A stretch of 52,247 nt of DNA from Acidobacteriota bacterium. Lineage in GTDB: Bacteria > Acidobacteriota > Blastocatellia > Pyrinomonadales > Pyrinomonadaceae. The stretch covers positions 1 to 52,247 of the forward strand of contig JAIVJZ010000012.1 in assembly GCA_020199775.1 (NCBI GenBank), read 5' to 3'. Below the pieces are notes generated by a model. It saw only the letters and a program-made list of their open reading frames with translations, ran no database searches and was not told the DNA's origin. Within the stretch, counting starts at the first letter, position 1. Every line of letters starts with the position of its first letter. Of this stretch, positions 1 through 6,638 are shown in pieces. The position numbers were made by a program, and so were the translations under genes.

Positions 1-1035
1 GTCAGGCCCTTGCGGGTACCAGAAGTTAGTGCCGCCGCAGTCGGGGCATCGTCTTCTCTCTTCATCGCTGAAAGTGGTGTGACTGCCCTGCTCCGGCTCG
101 ACGGCAATCTCGGAGGCGCGGTGCTTATCTACTTTCCACAGTCTGCGGCGCAGGTGTTCGGCGAGGAAGGCCGGGACGTTGGAGACGGTTGTGCGCCCGG
201 CGGCGATTTTCAGTTCAGTCACTAATAATTCTGCTAAATCCTTCCACTTCTCCGGGTTGGTAGTAACTTTGCCCGTTAATTCTAGTTCGGCCTGTTGGAG
301 CGTCTTGATAAAGGGGTGCGCAGCGTCATCATCAGTATTTTCTTCTTTAGTCTTAAAAGAAGTCTTAGGAGGCTCGGAAGTAGTAATTGGCTCAACGGTT
401 TGACTCGACTCAACTCGCATCAGTTTCTGAGTTGAGTCATGTACCCGATTCGGCGTTGAGTCGAGTTGAGTTGAGTTGAGTTGAGTCGAGTTGAGTTGAG
501 TCGAGTTCAATTCCTCAGGTATCCGCACTTCATAAATCGCCCCATCTTTGTTGCCGATCTCAAATTGGCGGACGATGAGGCCGACGTTTGTAAGGTACTT
601 TATATGAGACAGAAAGGTGTTGAGTCCGCCTATCCCAGCCCAACGCATGACCTCAGTGCGGGTCGCCTGAATTGAGCGTACCGGAACAACCGCCCCGCGT
701 GTGCGCAGATACAGCGCGTCGTAGAGTTTCTTTGACGTGCCGGGAAAGAGTCCTTTTGGCAGGGCGTCACGTTCTAATGAGTTAGGGCGACGATTGAAGT
801 CACGCTCCGGGGCTACGGGCTTGTCAACTCTTTTTGTTGTCGATTTTTTGATGTGAGTTGAGTTGAGTCGAGTTGAGTCGAGTTGAGTCGAGTTGAGTCG
901 AGTTTGGTCGATGTCATCATTATTAGTAACTGGTATGGCTGCTGAGTTTACAGGTTTCCCGCCTTCAAGCGCCGTACCGTCATCAAACATCTTGGAAAGT
1001 TCATCACTAACGTCGTCCTTCTTCGGCGACGGCAT
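1..1035 (-). CDS. Partial winged-helix replication-initiator-like protein with in-frame pentanucleotide repeats (cut by window edge)
   Basis: Reading the minus strand from an ATG at 1035 gives at least 345 codons with no stop, running off the left edge. The start overlaps the 3' end of parA by 29 bases, so the two are probably cotranslated. Residues about 90-165 look like a winged-helix DNA-binding domain (RSIQATRTEVMRWAGIGG, then LSHIKYLTNVGLIVRQFE). On each side is a stretch of period-5 peptide (LNSTQ/LDSTR) encoded by CTCAA/CTCGA units. The last visible residues contain CPDCGGTNFWYP, half of a zinc ribbon. Position after parA and higBA suggests a plasmid-type replication initiator or partition partner. 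Not recognised at family level; a ParB-like or transcriptional role is possible. The open frame is certain, the function is inferred. Confidence 0.7.
   Translation of the reverse strand, partial: MPSPKKDDVSDELSKMFDDGTALEGGKPVNSAAIPVTNNDDIDQTRLNSTQLDSTRLNSTHIKKSTTKRVDKPVAPERDFNRRPNSLERDALPKGLFPGTSKKLYDALYLRTRGAVVPVRSIQATRTEVMRWAGIGGLNTFLSHIKYLTNVGLIVRQFEIGNKDGAIYEVRIPEELNSTQLNSTQLNSTQLDSTPNRVHDSTQKLMRVESSQTVEPITTSEPPKTSFKTKEENTDDDAAHPFIKTLQQAELELTGKVTTNPEKWKDLAELLVTELKIAAGRTTVSNVPAFLAEHLRRRLWKVDKHRASEIAVEPEQGSHTTFSDEERRRCPDCGGTNFWYPQGPD
404..417. repeat. Inverted copy of the pentanucleotide units
   Basis: CTCGACTCAACTCG on the plus strand is about three units of the arrays at 456-505 and 858-902, but in the opposite orientation. 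It could pair with the neighbouring array to form a hairpin. Confidence 0.7.
456..505. repeat. Pentanucleotide tandem array A (TTGAG/TCGAG, 10 units)
   Basis: Ten uninterrupted 5-bp units (plus strand TTGAG or TCGAG) lie inside the partial rep-like gene, 3' of its winged-helix segment. Because 5 and 3 are coprime, 15 bp encode one LNSTQ-type pentapeptide in any frame, and no stop occurs on the coding strand. Unit gain or loss would shift the downstream frame. Degenerate units continue at 428-439. Confidence 0.95.
858..902. repeat. Pentanucleotide tandem array B (TTGAG/TCGAG, 9 units)
   Basis: Nine perfect 5-bp units of the same motif as the array at 456-505, in the same orientation. They mostly alternate TTGAG and TCGAG, giving an apparent 10-bp period, close to one DNA helical turn. 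It lies 5' of the winged-helix segment in the same gene. The regular phasing fits iteron-like protein binding as well as slippage. Confidence 0.95.
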
Positions 1036-1852
1036 GACTGCTTTCTGATTCCGCTCCCGCAATAGTTTCAAGTCCGACTTTTTCATCACCAAACCTCTCA
1101 CGAATTTCGTTCGCCAGGTTGAAGAACGCCAGCGCAGCCGGCGATGCCATATTCGTCTCGTAAACAGATTTACCGATACCCACCGCCTGATTGACGGCCG
1201 CCGCATCGGGCACCCACGTATCGAACATATTGGTCTTGAACATTGCCTCGACCTGTGACCGCACCTCTCTATCGACAGTCTGCCGCGGCTTGTACTTTGT
1301 CGAAAGCGCCATAATGATCATCTTCGGTGCGTGTGCTTTGCGCACCGCCGAGACCATTCTCATCACTTGGCCGAGGCCGACGAGTGCGAAGTTACTCGAT
1401 TCGATGGGGATAATCGTCATGTCCGACATCGCCAGAGCATTAAGTGTCGGGGCACGCAGGGCAGGGGGCGTGTCTATCACACAGTAATCATAGCCGGAGC
1501 GTACCGGAGCTAATTTATTCTTTAACAGCAGATCGCGAGAAACCGGCTGCCCCTCGATAAGCGTCTCCGCGTCGTGGTCAAGACAAGCCGGGATGAGGTC
1601 GAGTCGGGGGCGCGCGCGCATCCTGTAGGCGGCAATGTCGCCGCGCACATCCAGCATCAATCGGTGTGAGGTGCAGCGCGTGGATTCAAGTTCTTGTAGA
1701 TCGGCCCCGCACGCGACGGAGAGGTTGCCCTGCGGATCGAGGTCAACTGCCAGCACCCGCGAGCCCTGATTGGCGAGGACGACGGCCAGATTGAGCGCAG
1801 TGGTCGTCTTGGCACAGCCGCCCTTGTGATTGGCAATAACGATAGTTTTCAT
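1007..1852 (-). CDS. parA: ParA family partition ATPase
   Basis: A 281-residue P-loop ATPase of the ParA/Soj/MinD superfamily. It would bind DNA non-specifically in its ATP form and move plasmid or chromosome cargo together with a ParB-type partner. Visible motifs: deviant Walker A KGGCAKTT at residues 10-17, VDLDPQGNLS (switch I/A') near 40, and YCVIDTPPALRAPTLNAL (Walker B) near 125. The start chosen is MKTIVIANHKGG at 1852, with AGAGG about 11 bases upstream. An ATG at 1870 overlaps the higA stop as ATGA and would add MRGETH; translational coupling through it is possible. Length is normal for chromosomal or plasmid ParA without the extra N-terminal HTH. The next gene overlaps its end. No parS sites were recognised unless the pentanucleotide tracts downstream serve that role. 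Confidence 0.93.
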   Translation of the reverse strand: MKTIVIANHKGGCAKTTTALNLAVVLANQGSRVLAVDLDPQGNLSVACGADLQELESTRCTSHRLMLDVRGDIAAYRMRARPRLDLIPACLDHDAETLIEGQPVSRDLLLKNKLAPVRSGYDYCVIDTPPALRAPTLNALAMSDMTIIPIESSNFALVGLGQVMRMVSAVRKAHAPKMIIMALSTKYKPRQTVDREVRSQVEAMFKTNMFDTWVPDAAAVNQAVGIGKSVYETNMASPAALAFFNLANEIRERFGDEKVGLETIAGAESESSHAVAEEGRR

Positions 1853-1866
1853 GTGTGTTTCGCCTC

Positions 1867-2169
1867 TCATGCAGCTTTCAGTGGTTTAATCCGCTGGTAC
1901 ACTTCCTTGTTGGCTTCAAGCGTGTCCCACAAATCGACGTCCTGCTGGAGCCCCAGCCAGACATCCGGAGAGGTGTTAAGGGCGCGGGCCAGACGGTGCG
2001 CTGTGTCAACCGTGACGGGGCGCTTTTCCTGTAATATCTCATTCACCGTGCGGCGGGATACACCGATCAGTCGAGCGAACTCGCCCTGCGAGAGTCCCGT
2101 CTCAGGTAACACGTCTTCGCGCAAAATCTCGCCCGGATGCGTGGGTCTGCGCTTTCTTCTATTCAACAT
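1867..2169 (-). CDS. higA: HigA family antitoxin (XRE HTH)
   Basis: A 100-residue antitoxin and autorepressor. HPGEILRE at residues 11-18 followed by LSQGEFARLIGVSRRTVNEIL is the HigA/VapI-type helix-turn-helix. The end (SPDVWLGLQQDVDLWDTL) matches the conserved tail of the family. It would neutralise the upstream HigB toxin and, with it, repress the shared promoter. It starts 12 bases after the higB stop. Its stop codon overlaps an alternative parA start, so the toxin-antitoxin pair and the partition gene form one operon, an arrangement seen on plasmids and other stably kept replicons. Confidence 0.93.
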   Translation of the reverse strand: MLNRRKRRPTHPGEILREDVLPETGLSQGEFARLIGVSRRTVNEILQEKRPVTVDTAHRLARALNTSPDVWLGLQQDVDLWDTLEANKEVYQRIKPLKAA

Positions 2170-2181
2170 AGTCTTTACCCC

Positions 2182-2457
2182 TCAGTGATAATCTTCCAGA
2201 TCAACGTCAAAGGCGTTCCTGTCCTGAAATGAAAATGTCAGCCGCCAATTTCCGCTCACCGTTACACTCCACGTGCCTTTCCGCTCTCCTATCAATTCAT
2301 CTAGGCGGCAGCCCGGCAGGTTCATATCCGTGGGCGAGGCGGCATGGTTTAAAAAGTCGAGTCGTCTTGTCAGACGAGTAAGATCGGCTGAGATAGAATT
2401 CGATCTGCCGGTCTCAAAAAGTTGCCTCAGCCCTTGATGACGAAAGGTTTTAATCAT
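2182..2457 (-). CDS. higB: HigB family toxin (RelE superfamily mRNA interferase)
   Basis: A 91-residue basic protein of the RelE/HigB fold, which cleaves mRNA on translating ribosomes when not bound by HigA. It begins MIKTFRHQGLRQLFETG. The segment SPTDMNLPGCRLDELIGERKG followed by WSVTVSGNWRLTFSF and a DVDLEDYH end is the typical HigB C-terminal half, with catalytic-type Arg and Trp residues. Toxin precedes antitoxin, the usual higBA order. The gene is intact, with normal length and no frameshift. A palindromic operator and a promoter lie directly upstream. Confidence 0.93.
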   Translation of the reverse strand: MIKTFRHQGLRQLFETGRSNSISADLTRLTRRLDFLNHAASPTDMNLPGCRLDELIGERKGTWSVTVSGNWRLTFSFQDRNAFDVDLEDYH

Positions 2458-2464
2458 TCGTGCC

Positions 2465-2483
2465 TGTTACATAGAGTGTAACA
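2465..2483. promoter_or_regulatory. higBA operator palindrome
   Basis: TGTTACA-TAGAG-TGTAACA is a perfect 7-bp inverted repeat with a 5-bp spacer, starting 8 bases before the higB ATG. A third half-site TGTTACA is at 2503-2509 inside the promoter spacer. It is the likely HigA or HigBA binding site for autorepression (inference from position and symmetry). Confidence 0.75.
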
Positions 2484-2488
2484 ACCGG

Positions 2489-2517
2489 ATGGTAATGCGG
2501 GATGTTACATTTGACAA
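2489..2517 (-). promoter_or_regulatory. Predicted sigma-70-type promoter of higB-higA-parA
   Basis: On the minus strand, TTGTCA (2517-2512) and TACCAT (2494-2489) are separated by 17 bases. Transcription would begin close to the palindrome at 2465-2483, so bound antitoxin would block it. Confidence 0.55.
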
Positions 2518-2545
2518 GAAGGGAAGTAGAATTTTGGGCGGGACA

Positions 2546-5155
2546 TCAGAGGCGGGCGACGCGACGCTCCAACTCCGCGGCAATTTGTGCCGCCTCGACG
2601 CCCGCATCGAATCTCACCGGCTCACCGAAAACGACGGTGACTTGCCCGGGCGACGCAAAATACTGCTTTCGCTGTTTGAGTTCATATAAGCCGTGCAACC
2701 TCACCGGCACGATGGGCACACCCAATTCTTGAGCCAATACGCCGATACCCGTCTTAAACGCATTCATCTGTGTCTGGCCGCGCCGCGCACGCTCGCCCTC
2801 CGGGAAAACGAGGACGCTCTCGCCGCGTTCTACGCACGCGCCCGCGTACGCGAAGCTGCGACGAAAGCCGCTACGCTTGGGAAGCGGAAAGACGTGGAAG
2901 AAGGTTGTGACCAGCGCGTACTGCGCGAGCAGTCGTAAGCGTGTGAACAGACCCGTGCCCGCGGGTGGGTGGAGCCAGCCGCGCAAGCGTTCGCCTTCCA
3001 TCGCGATAGCCAGCCGATGGCGCAGGCGCGGGCGGAGAGCTGCGAGAATTAACGCGTGGTCGGCGAGCGTGACATGATTGGCGACGAACAAAGCCGGGGC
3101 TGTCAGTTCGTCGAGATGGTCGCGCCCCTCGACGCGCATCCGGCTCATGACCAGCGTGATCGGCAGAAGGATCGTGTAGTAGAGAATCACGCGCAACCAG
3201 CTCAGCGGCGGTTTGCGGCTCCAGTTGGGATAGGGATACGGCGTACTGTGCGCTTCCTCCGGCGTCTCACCGCGAACCAGTTTCTCCACATCGTCGACGG
3301 TCGTCGCCGCGGTGAAAGCGGCTTCGTCGATCTCTATGTGGTAGCGATCTTCGAGCGCGCTCAAGAGCTCGACGCGACCCAGCGAGTCGAGCTTCAAATC
3401 CGTCGCCAGATTCGCCGCAGAGTTAAGCTGCGCCGGCTCTGTGCCGCTCAAGCGGGCGGCTTCCGAGACGATGAAGGCGCGGGACGTGAGAGCGGCGGTA
3501 TCGCGCTCGTTCGGGTGCATCACACGCGTTTCGCCTTCCGCGCTTTCGCCACGCGCGTTCAACTTTTCAGAGACCACCGCGGCGACTTCGCGTTTCAGCG
3601 TTTTGTGTGTGGCCGTGCGTGGGAAATCGGGTTCCGTCCAGACGAACCAGCGGCGTATACGCTGATGCTCCGCGAGGCCACGGTTGGCGCGCTCGACGGC
3701 GGCTTCCGCACTTGCTCGTTGGTCGCGAAGAATGAGCACGGCGAGCGGCTCAGTTCCACGCGCCGCCTCCCATGCGACGACACAGCTTGAGCGCACTTCG
3801 GGCTGGCGATTCAACGCGGCTTCGAGGTCTTCAGGATAGACGTTCAGCCCCGCCGCCGTGACGATCAAGTCCTTTTTGCGACCCTTAAAGTAGAGGTTGC
3901 CCGCGGCGTCCATCTCACCGAGGTCGCCGGTGCGTAGCCATCCGTCGGCGTGCGCGTCAATCTCGCCTCGCTCCGACCAGTAGCCCGGCGAGACGCTCGC
4001 GCCGCGCACGATGATCTCGCCCCTCTCGTCAAGCCTGACTTCGTAACCCGGCATCAACCTGCCGATTGAGCCGCGACTCTGTTTGAACGGGTGGTTAACC
4101 GAGATGAGCGACGCGGTCTCCGTCATGCCGTAGCCTTGCAGGACGGCGAATCCGAGTCGCCGCCAGAAGGTGTCCGTCTCTTCGTCGAGCGTCGCGCCGC
4201 CGGATAGGAAAGCCCAGAATTTCCAACCGAACCGCCGGTGCACCCGGCGAAACTTCCACCAACGTCGCAGGAAGCCGACTCCCTTCGCAGAAGCCACCAG
4301 CGCGCTCAACTCACCTTCTTTACTTCGCGCCGCGTGATCGCGCGTCACCCACTCGCGCAGACCTTCGAGCAGGCGCGGCACGAGGACGATGACGGAGATT
4401 CTTGCTTCGCGCGTGCGACGCACGATCTCGGCCGGGTTAAGAGAGTCTTGAAAGTGAACTTCGCCGCCCAGCAGTTGCGGCACGAAGATGCCCATGAACT
4501 GCCCGAAGACGTGGCTGAGCGGCACGAGGTTCAGGAACCGGATCGGATGAAACAAACGCTCCCACTTGAGGTACTTTTTGATCTCCGCCTCAAGCGGTTC
4601 GAGGTTCGCGAGCAGGTTGCGGTGCGTGAGCAGGACGCCTTTCGGGTTCTGTGTCGTGCCCGACGTGAAGATGATTTCGACGAGCGTGTTCTGATCGATG
4701 ACTTCAATCGGGTAAGGCTCGGCCGAATGGTGCGCGACGTTCGCCTCAAGTTTGTCGAGGAAGAGAATTGGAGTCTCAAAGTTTTCGGGAGCAGGCGTGC
4801 CCGCGCCCGCCAGCATCATCCTCGCCTCCGTCTGTCGCTGCACCGACGAGATGAATTCCGGGACGCTCTCTTTGTCCAGAGGCACGACGACCGCGCCGCG
4901 CAAAAGGCAGCCCCAGAACGCCGCGACCCATTCGGGACTGTTGTCGCCGGACAATAACACGCGCTCGCCGCGCGCGACGCCCCGCGCCTCCAACTCACGC
5001 GCGAACCGGCGAGCCGTCAACACAACCCGCTCGTACGACCAGCGCGCGCGGCGCAACCCGCTCGCGCGCACGATCATCGTCGCCCTCCCGCGGCGCAGGT
5101 AGTCGTCCAGATAGCTGAGAATTGTTTGACGGCTTGGGTCGGATTGCAGTGCCAT
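2546..5155 (-). CDS. Aas-like fusion: acyl-CoA/acyl-ACP synthetase + acyl carrier protein + lysophospholipid acyltransferase
   Basis: An 869-residue three-part lipid enzyme. Residues 1-530 are an AMP-forming acyl synthetase: FTSGTTQNPKG at 163-173, GYGMTETASL at 341-350, and a C-terminal lysine loop near 516-521. Residues about 555-628 are an acyl carrier domain with the phosphopantetheine Ser591 in DLKLDSLGRVEL. Residues about 675-869 are a PlsC-type acyltransferase with NHVTLAD (His694-x4-Asp699) and VFPEGERAR. It should activate a fatty acid, hold it on its own carrier domain and transfer it to a lysophospholipid at the inner face of the membrane. E. coli Aas lacks the internal carrier domain and has the reverse order. 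The start at 5155 (MALQSD) is preferred over an upstream ATG at 5242, because the 29 extra residues look non-conserved. It is a single gene, separated by about 290 bp from the next one upstream. Confidence 0.88.
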   Translation of the reverse strand: MALQSDPSRQTILSYLDDYLRRGRATMIVRASGLRRARWSYERVVLTARRFARELEARGVARGERVLLSGDNSPEWVAAFWGCLLRGAVVVPLDKESVPEFISSVQRQTEARMMLAGAGTPAPENFETPILFLDKLEANVAHHSAEPYPIEVIDQNTLVEIIFTSGTTQNPKGVLLTHRNLLANLEPLEAEIKKYLKWERLFHPIRFLNLVPLSHVFGQFMGIFVPQLLGGEVHFQDSLNPAEIVRRTREARISVIVLVPRLLEGLREWVTRDHAARSKEGELSALVASAKGVGFLRRWWKFRRVHRRFGWKFWAFLSGGATLDEETDTFWRRLGFAVLQGYGMTETASLISVNHPFKQSRGSIGRLMPGYEVRLDERGEIIVRGASVSPGYWSERGEIDAHADGWLRTGDLGEMDAAGNLYFKGRKKDLIVTAAGLNVYPEDLEAALNRQPEVRSSCVVAWEAARGTEPLAVLILRDQRASAEAAVERANRGLAEHQRIRRWFVWTEPDFPRTATHKTLKREVAAVVSEKLNARGESAEGETRVMHPNERDTAALTSRAFIVSEAARLSGTEPAQLNSAANLATDLKLDSLGRVELLSALEDRYHIEIDEAAFTAATTVDDVEKLVRGETPEEAHSTPYPYPNWSRKPPLSWLRVILYYTILLPITLVMSRMRVEGRDHLDELTAPALFVANHVTLADHALILAALRPRLRHRLAIAMEGERLRGWLHPPAGTGLFTRLRLLAQYALVTTFFHVFPLPKRSGFRRSFAYAGACVERGESVLVFPEGERARRGQTQMNAFKTGIGVLAQELGVPIVPVRLHGLYELKQRKQYFASPGQVTVVFGEPVRFDAGVEAAQIAAELERRVARL

Positions 5156-5319
5156 TGCTTTGATAGTTCCGGCGCAAGTAGGAGAGGCGGCGCGGACGAG
5201 CGCCTCACCCGACACGCTCCGTCTCATCCAGCTACAGCGCAACTACATCCTGCGGCAGTGAGTTTAAAGCAGAAACTCTTCTCGCCTCAAAGTAATTCCC
5301 GCGACGCGGCCGCGGACGA

Positions 5320-5355
5320 CAACGCCCCGCCGCCTTCACGGGCGACGGGGCGTTG
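5320..5355. terminator. Hairpin terminator downstream of the copper cluster 1 SCO1 gene
   Basis: A 10-bp perfect stem (CAACGCCCCG, 5320-5329, with CGGGGCGTTG, 5346-5355), and a further short CGCC/GGCG pairing inside the loop. It lies between the SCO1 stop and the next start on the same strand. No clear T-run follows. Confidence 0.6.
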
Positions 5356-5449
5356 ATACGTCAGAGGAAATCGACTCGGCCGGTCGATAGTTGTGGAAGG
5401 CCACGTCTACCGTCGCCAGCGGGCGAGGCGCGCAGGAGGAGGGCGGCCT

Positions 5450-6310
5450 TTATTTCTTGTCGGTTTCGAGCAGGTCTATCACGGCCTCGGCGATCTGCGC
5501 AGGGTTGCGGAGGGCGGCCGTCTTGATCCACTGGCCGGTGGCCTCGTTGCCGATGATGAGTACCGCGCTGTGCTGCATCTTGTCGGGGGCATAGCCGCCG
5601 AGCTTGTAGAGCACCCAATCGACGTTCTCCTTCTTGCCGGTCAGGAAGTACCAACCCGGCCGGGCCTTGAAGTTGTCGGCATACTTCTTCAGCTTATCGG
5701 GCGTGTCCACGGTCGGATCGACGCTGATCGAGAGCATCACCACGTCTTTCCCCACGCGGTCGCCGAGGTAGCTCTGCACCTTCGCCATGTTCGCAGCCAT
5801 CGGCGGGCACACGCCCGCGCAGGTCGTGAACATGAAGTTGATCAGAACAACCTTGCCTTTGACCATGTCTTCGTAGAAACGCACGGGCTTGTTGTCCTGC
5901 GTGAGCAGGATGTGGTTCGGGAAGTAACCGGCGCCGGCCGACGCGTCACCGGCCACGGACTTGTCACCCAAAGCGCCGGCCGGTCCTATCTCGACCGACG
6001 GGGCTGTCGCACCGGCCTTCTCGTTCGCAGGCGGCGCGGCCTCGGTCTTCTTCTTCACCTTCAAATCCATGCCGCACTCGGGACACCGGCCGGGCTTCGA
6101 CGAAGTCACGTCGGCGTGCATCGGGCAGACATAAGAGTCCGCCGCCCGTTGCTGCTGCCCACGGGGGGCGGACTGCGTGGCTGCCGGGGCTGCGTGCTGA
6201 GAGTGATTGTGGCGTGCGGCGTGGGTCACGCCCGCGCCGGACATGGCGGGCGCGAGCACGAGCACGATTGACGCGACCAGCGCGAGTGCGAGGTTTCCAC
6301 TGTTATTCAT
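5450..6310 (-). CDS. SCO1/SenC family copper chaperone with N-terminal heavy-metal-binding domain
   Basis: A 286-residue exported thioredoxin-fold protein that would deliver copper to, or reduce thiols of, copper enzymes. An N-terminal hydrophobic segment (residues 7-27) is a signal peptide or anchor. Residues 60-84 are a heavy-metal-binding zinc-ribbon-like domain (CPMH at 62-65, CPECGM at 76-81), as found at the start of many copper efflux proteins. The SCO domain has the copper ligands Cys164 and Cys168 (TTCAGVCPP) and His247 (KMQHSAV), so all three canonical ligands are present. Its ATG overlaps the stop of the small metal-binding gene upstream by 8 bases, indicating translational coupling. 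It is the last gene of a cluster with a giant multicopper oxidase, which suggests that oxidase or a respiratory copper centre as client. Confidence 0.9.
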   Translation of the reverse strand: MNNSGNLALALVASIVLVLAPAMSGAGVTHAARHNHSQHAAPAATQSAPRGQQQRAADSYVCPMHADVTSSKPGRCPECGMDLKVKKKTEAAPPANEKAGATAPSVEIGPAGALGDKSVAGDASAGAGYFPNHILLTQDNKPVRFYEDMVKGKVVLINFMFTTCAGVCPPMAANMAKVQSYLGDRVGKDVVMLSISVDPTVDTPDKLKKYADNFKARPGWYFLTGKKENVDWVLYKLGGYAPDKMQHSAVLIIGNEATGQWIKTAALRNPAQIAEAVIDLLETDKK

Positions 6311-6602
6311 TGGAGTCGGTGGCCTGCTGCGGGCGCGGCTGTACTTTGTTGTTACCCTTAGCGCGAGCGGCCTGCTGTTTGCGCGACTCGATGCGGCACT
6401 TCGGGCACTTCTCGGCAGTGCGTGCCTTGATCTCCGAATGGACGGGACACGTAGCCTGTATTTCCCTCGTCTCCTTCTGGCCGGTGCGCTCGTTGCCGTA
6501 CGCGTCCTGCTGGGTGGACTGCGCGTGCGTCTGCGTGCCCGGCGCGGAGACGAAGACGAGAAGGGCGGCTGAAGCCAGCACGGTTGTCAGTTTGCGGTTC
6601 AT
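6303..6602 (-). CDS. Small exported metal-binding-motif protein
   Basis: A 99-residue protein with a clear signal peptide (MNRKLTTVLASAALLVFVSA, cleavage near QTHAQ). The mature part is polar and carries CPVHSEI and CPKCR (the Cys pairs are about 19 residues apart), the same CPxH...CPxC pattern as the N-terminal domain of the SCO1 protein encoded immediately downstream. It is probably a periplasmic metal-binding or metal-transfer partner; this is inferred from the motif and the 8-base gene overlap. A GAGG element stands 11 bases before the ATG. The C-terminal third is Gln/Asn/Lys-rich and probably disordered. No named family recognised. Confidence 0.75.
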   Translation of the reverse strand: MNRKLTTVLASAALLVFVSAPGTQTHAQSTQQDAYGNERTGQKETREIQATCPVHSEIKARTAEKCPKCRIESRKQQAARAKGNNKVQPRPQQATDSNE

Positions 6603-6638
6603 AATCGGTTGTTCCTCTCTCTCAAAAATGAATTGCTA

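Noticed and set aside
456..902. CRISPR array
   Set aside because: The repeats are 5-bp tandem units without spacers, inside a coding frame; no cas genes.
3056..4957. Plus-strand frames opposite the Aas-like gene (3056-3790, 4238-4957)
   Set aside because: Antisense shadows of a gene with clear synthetase, carrier and acyltransferase motifs.
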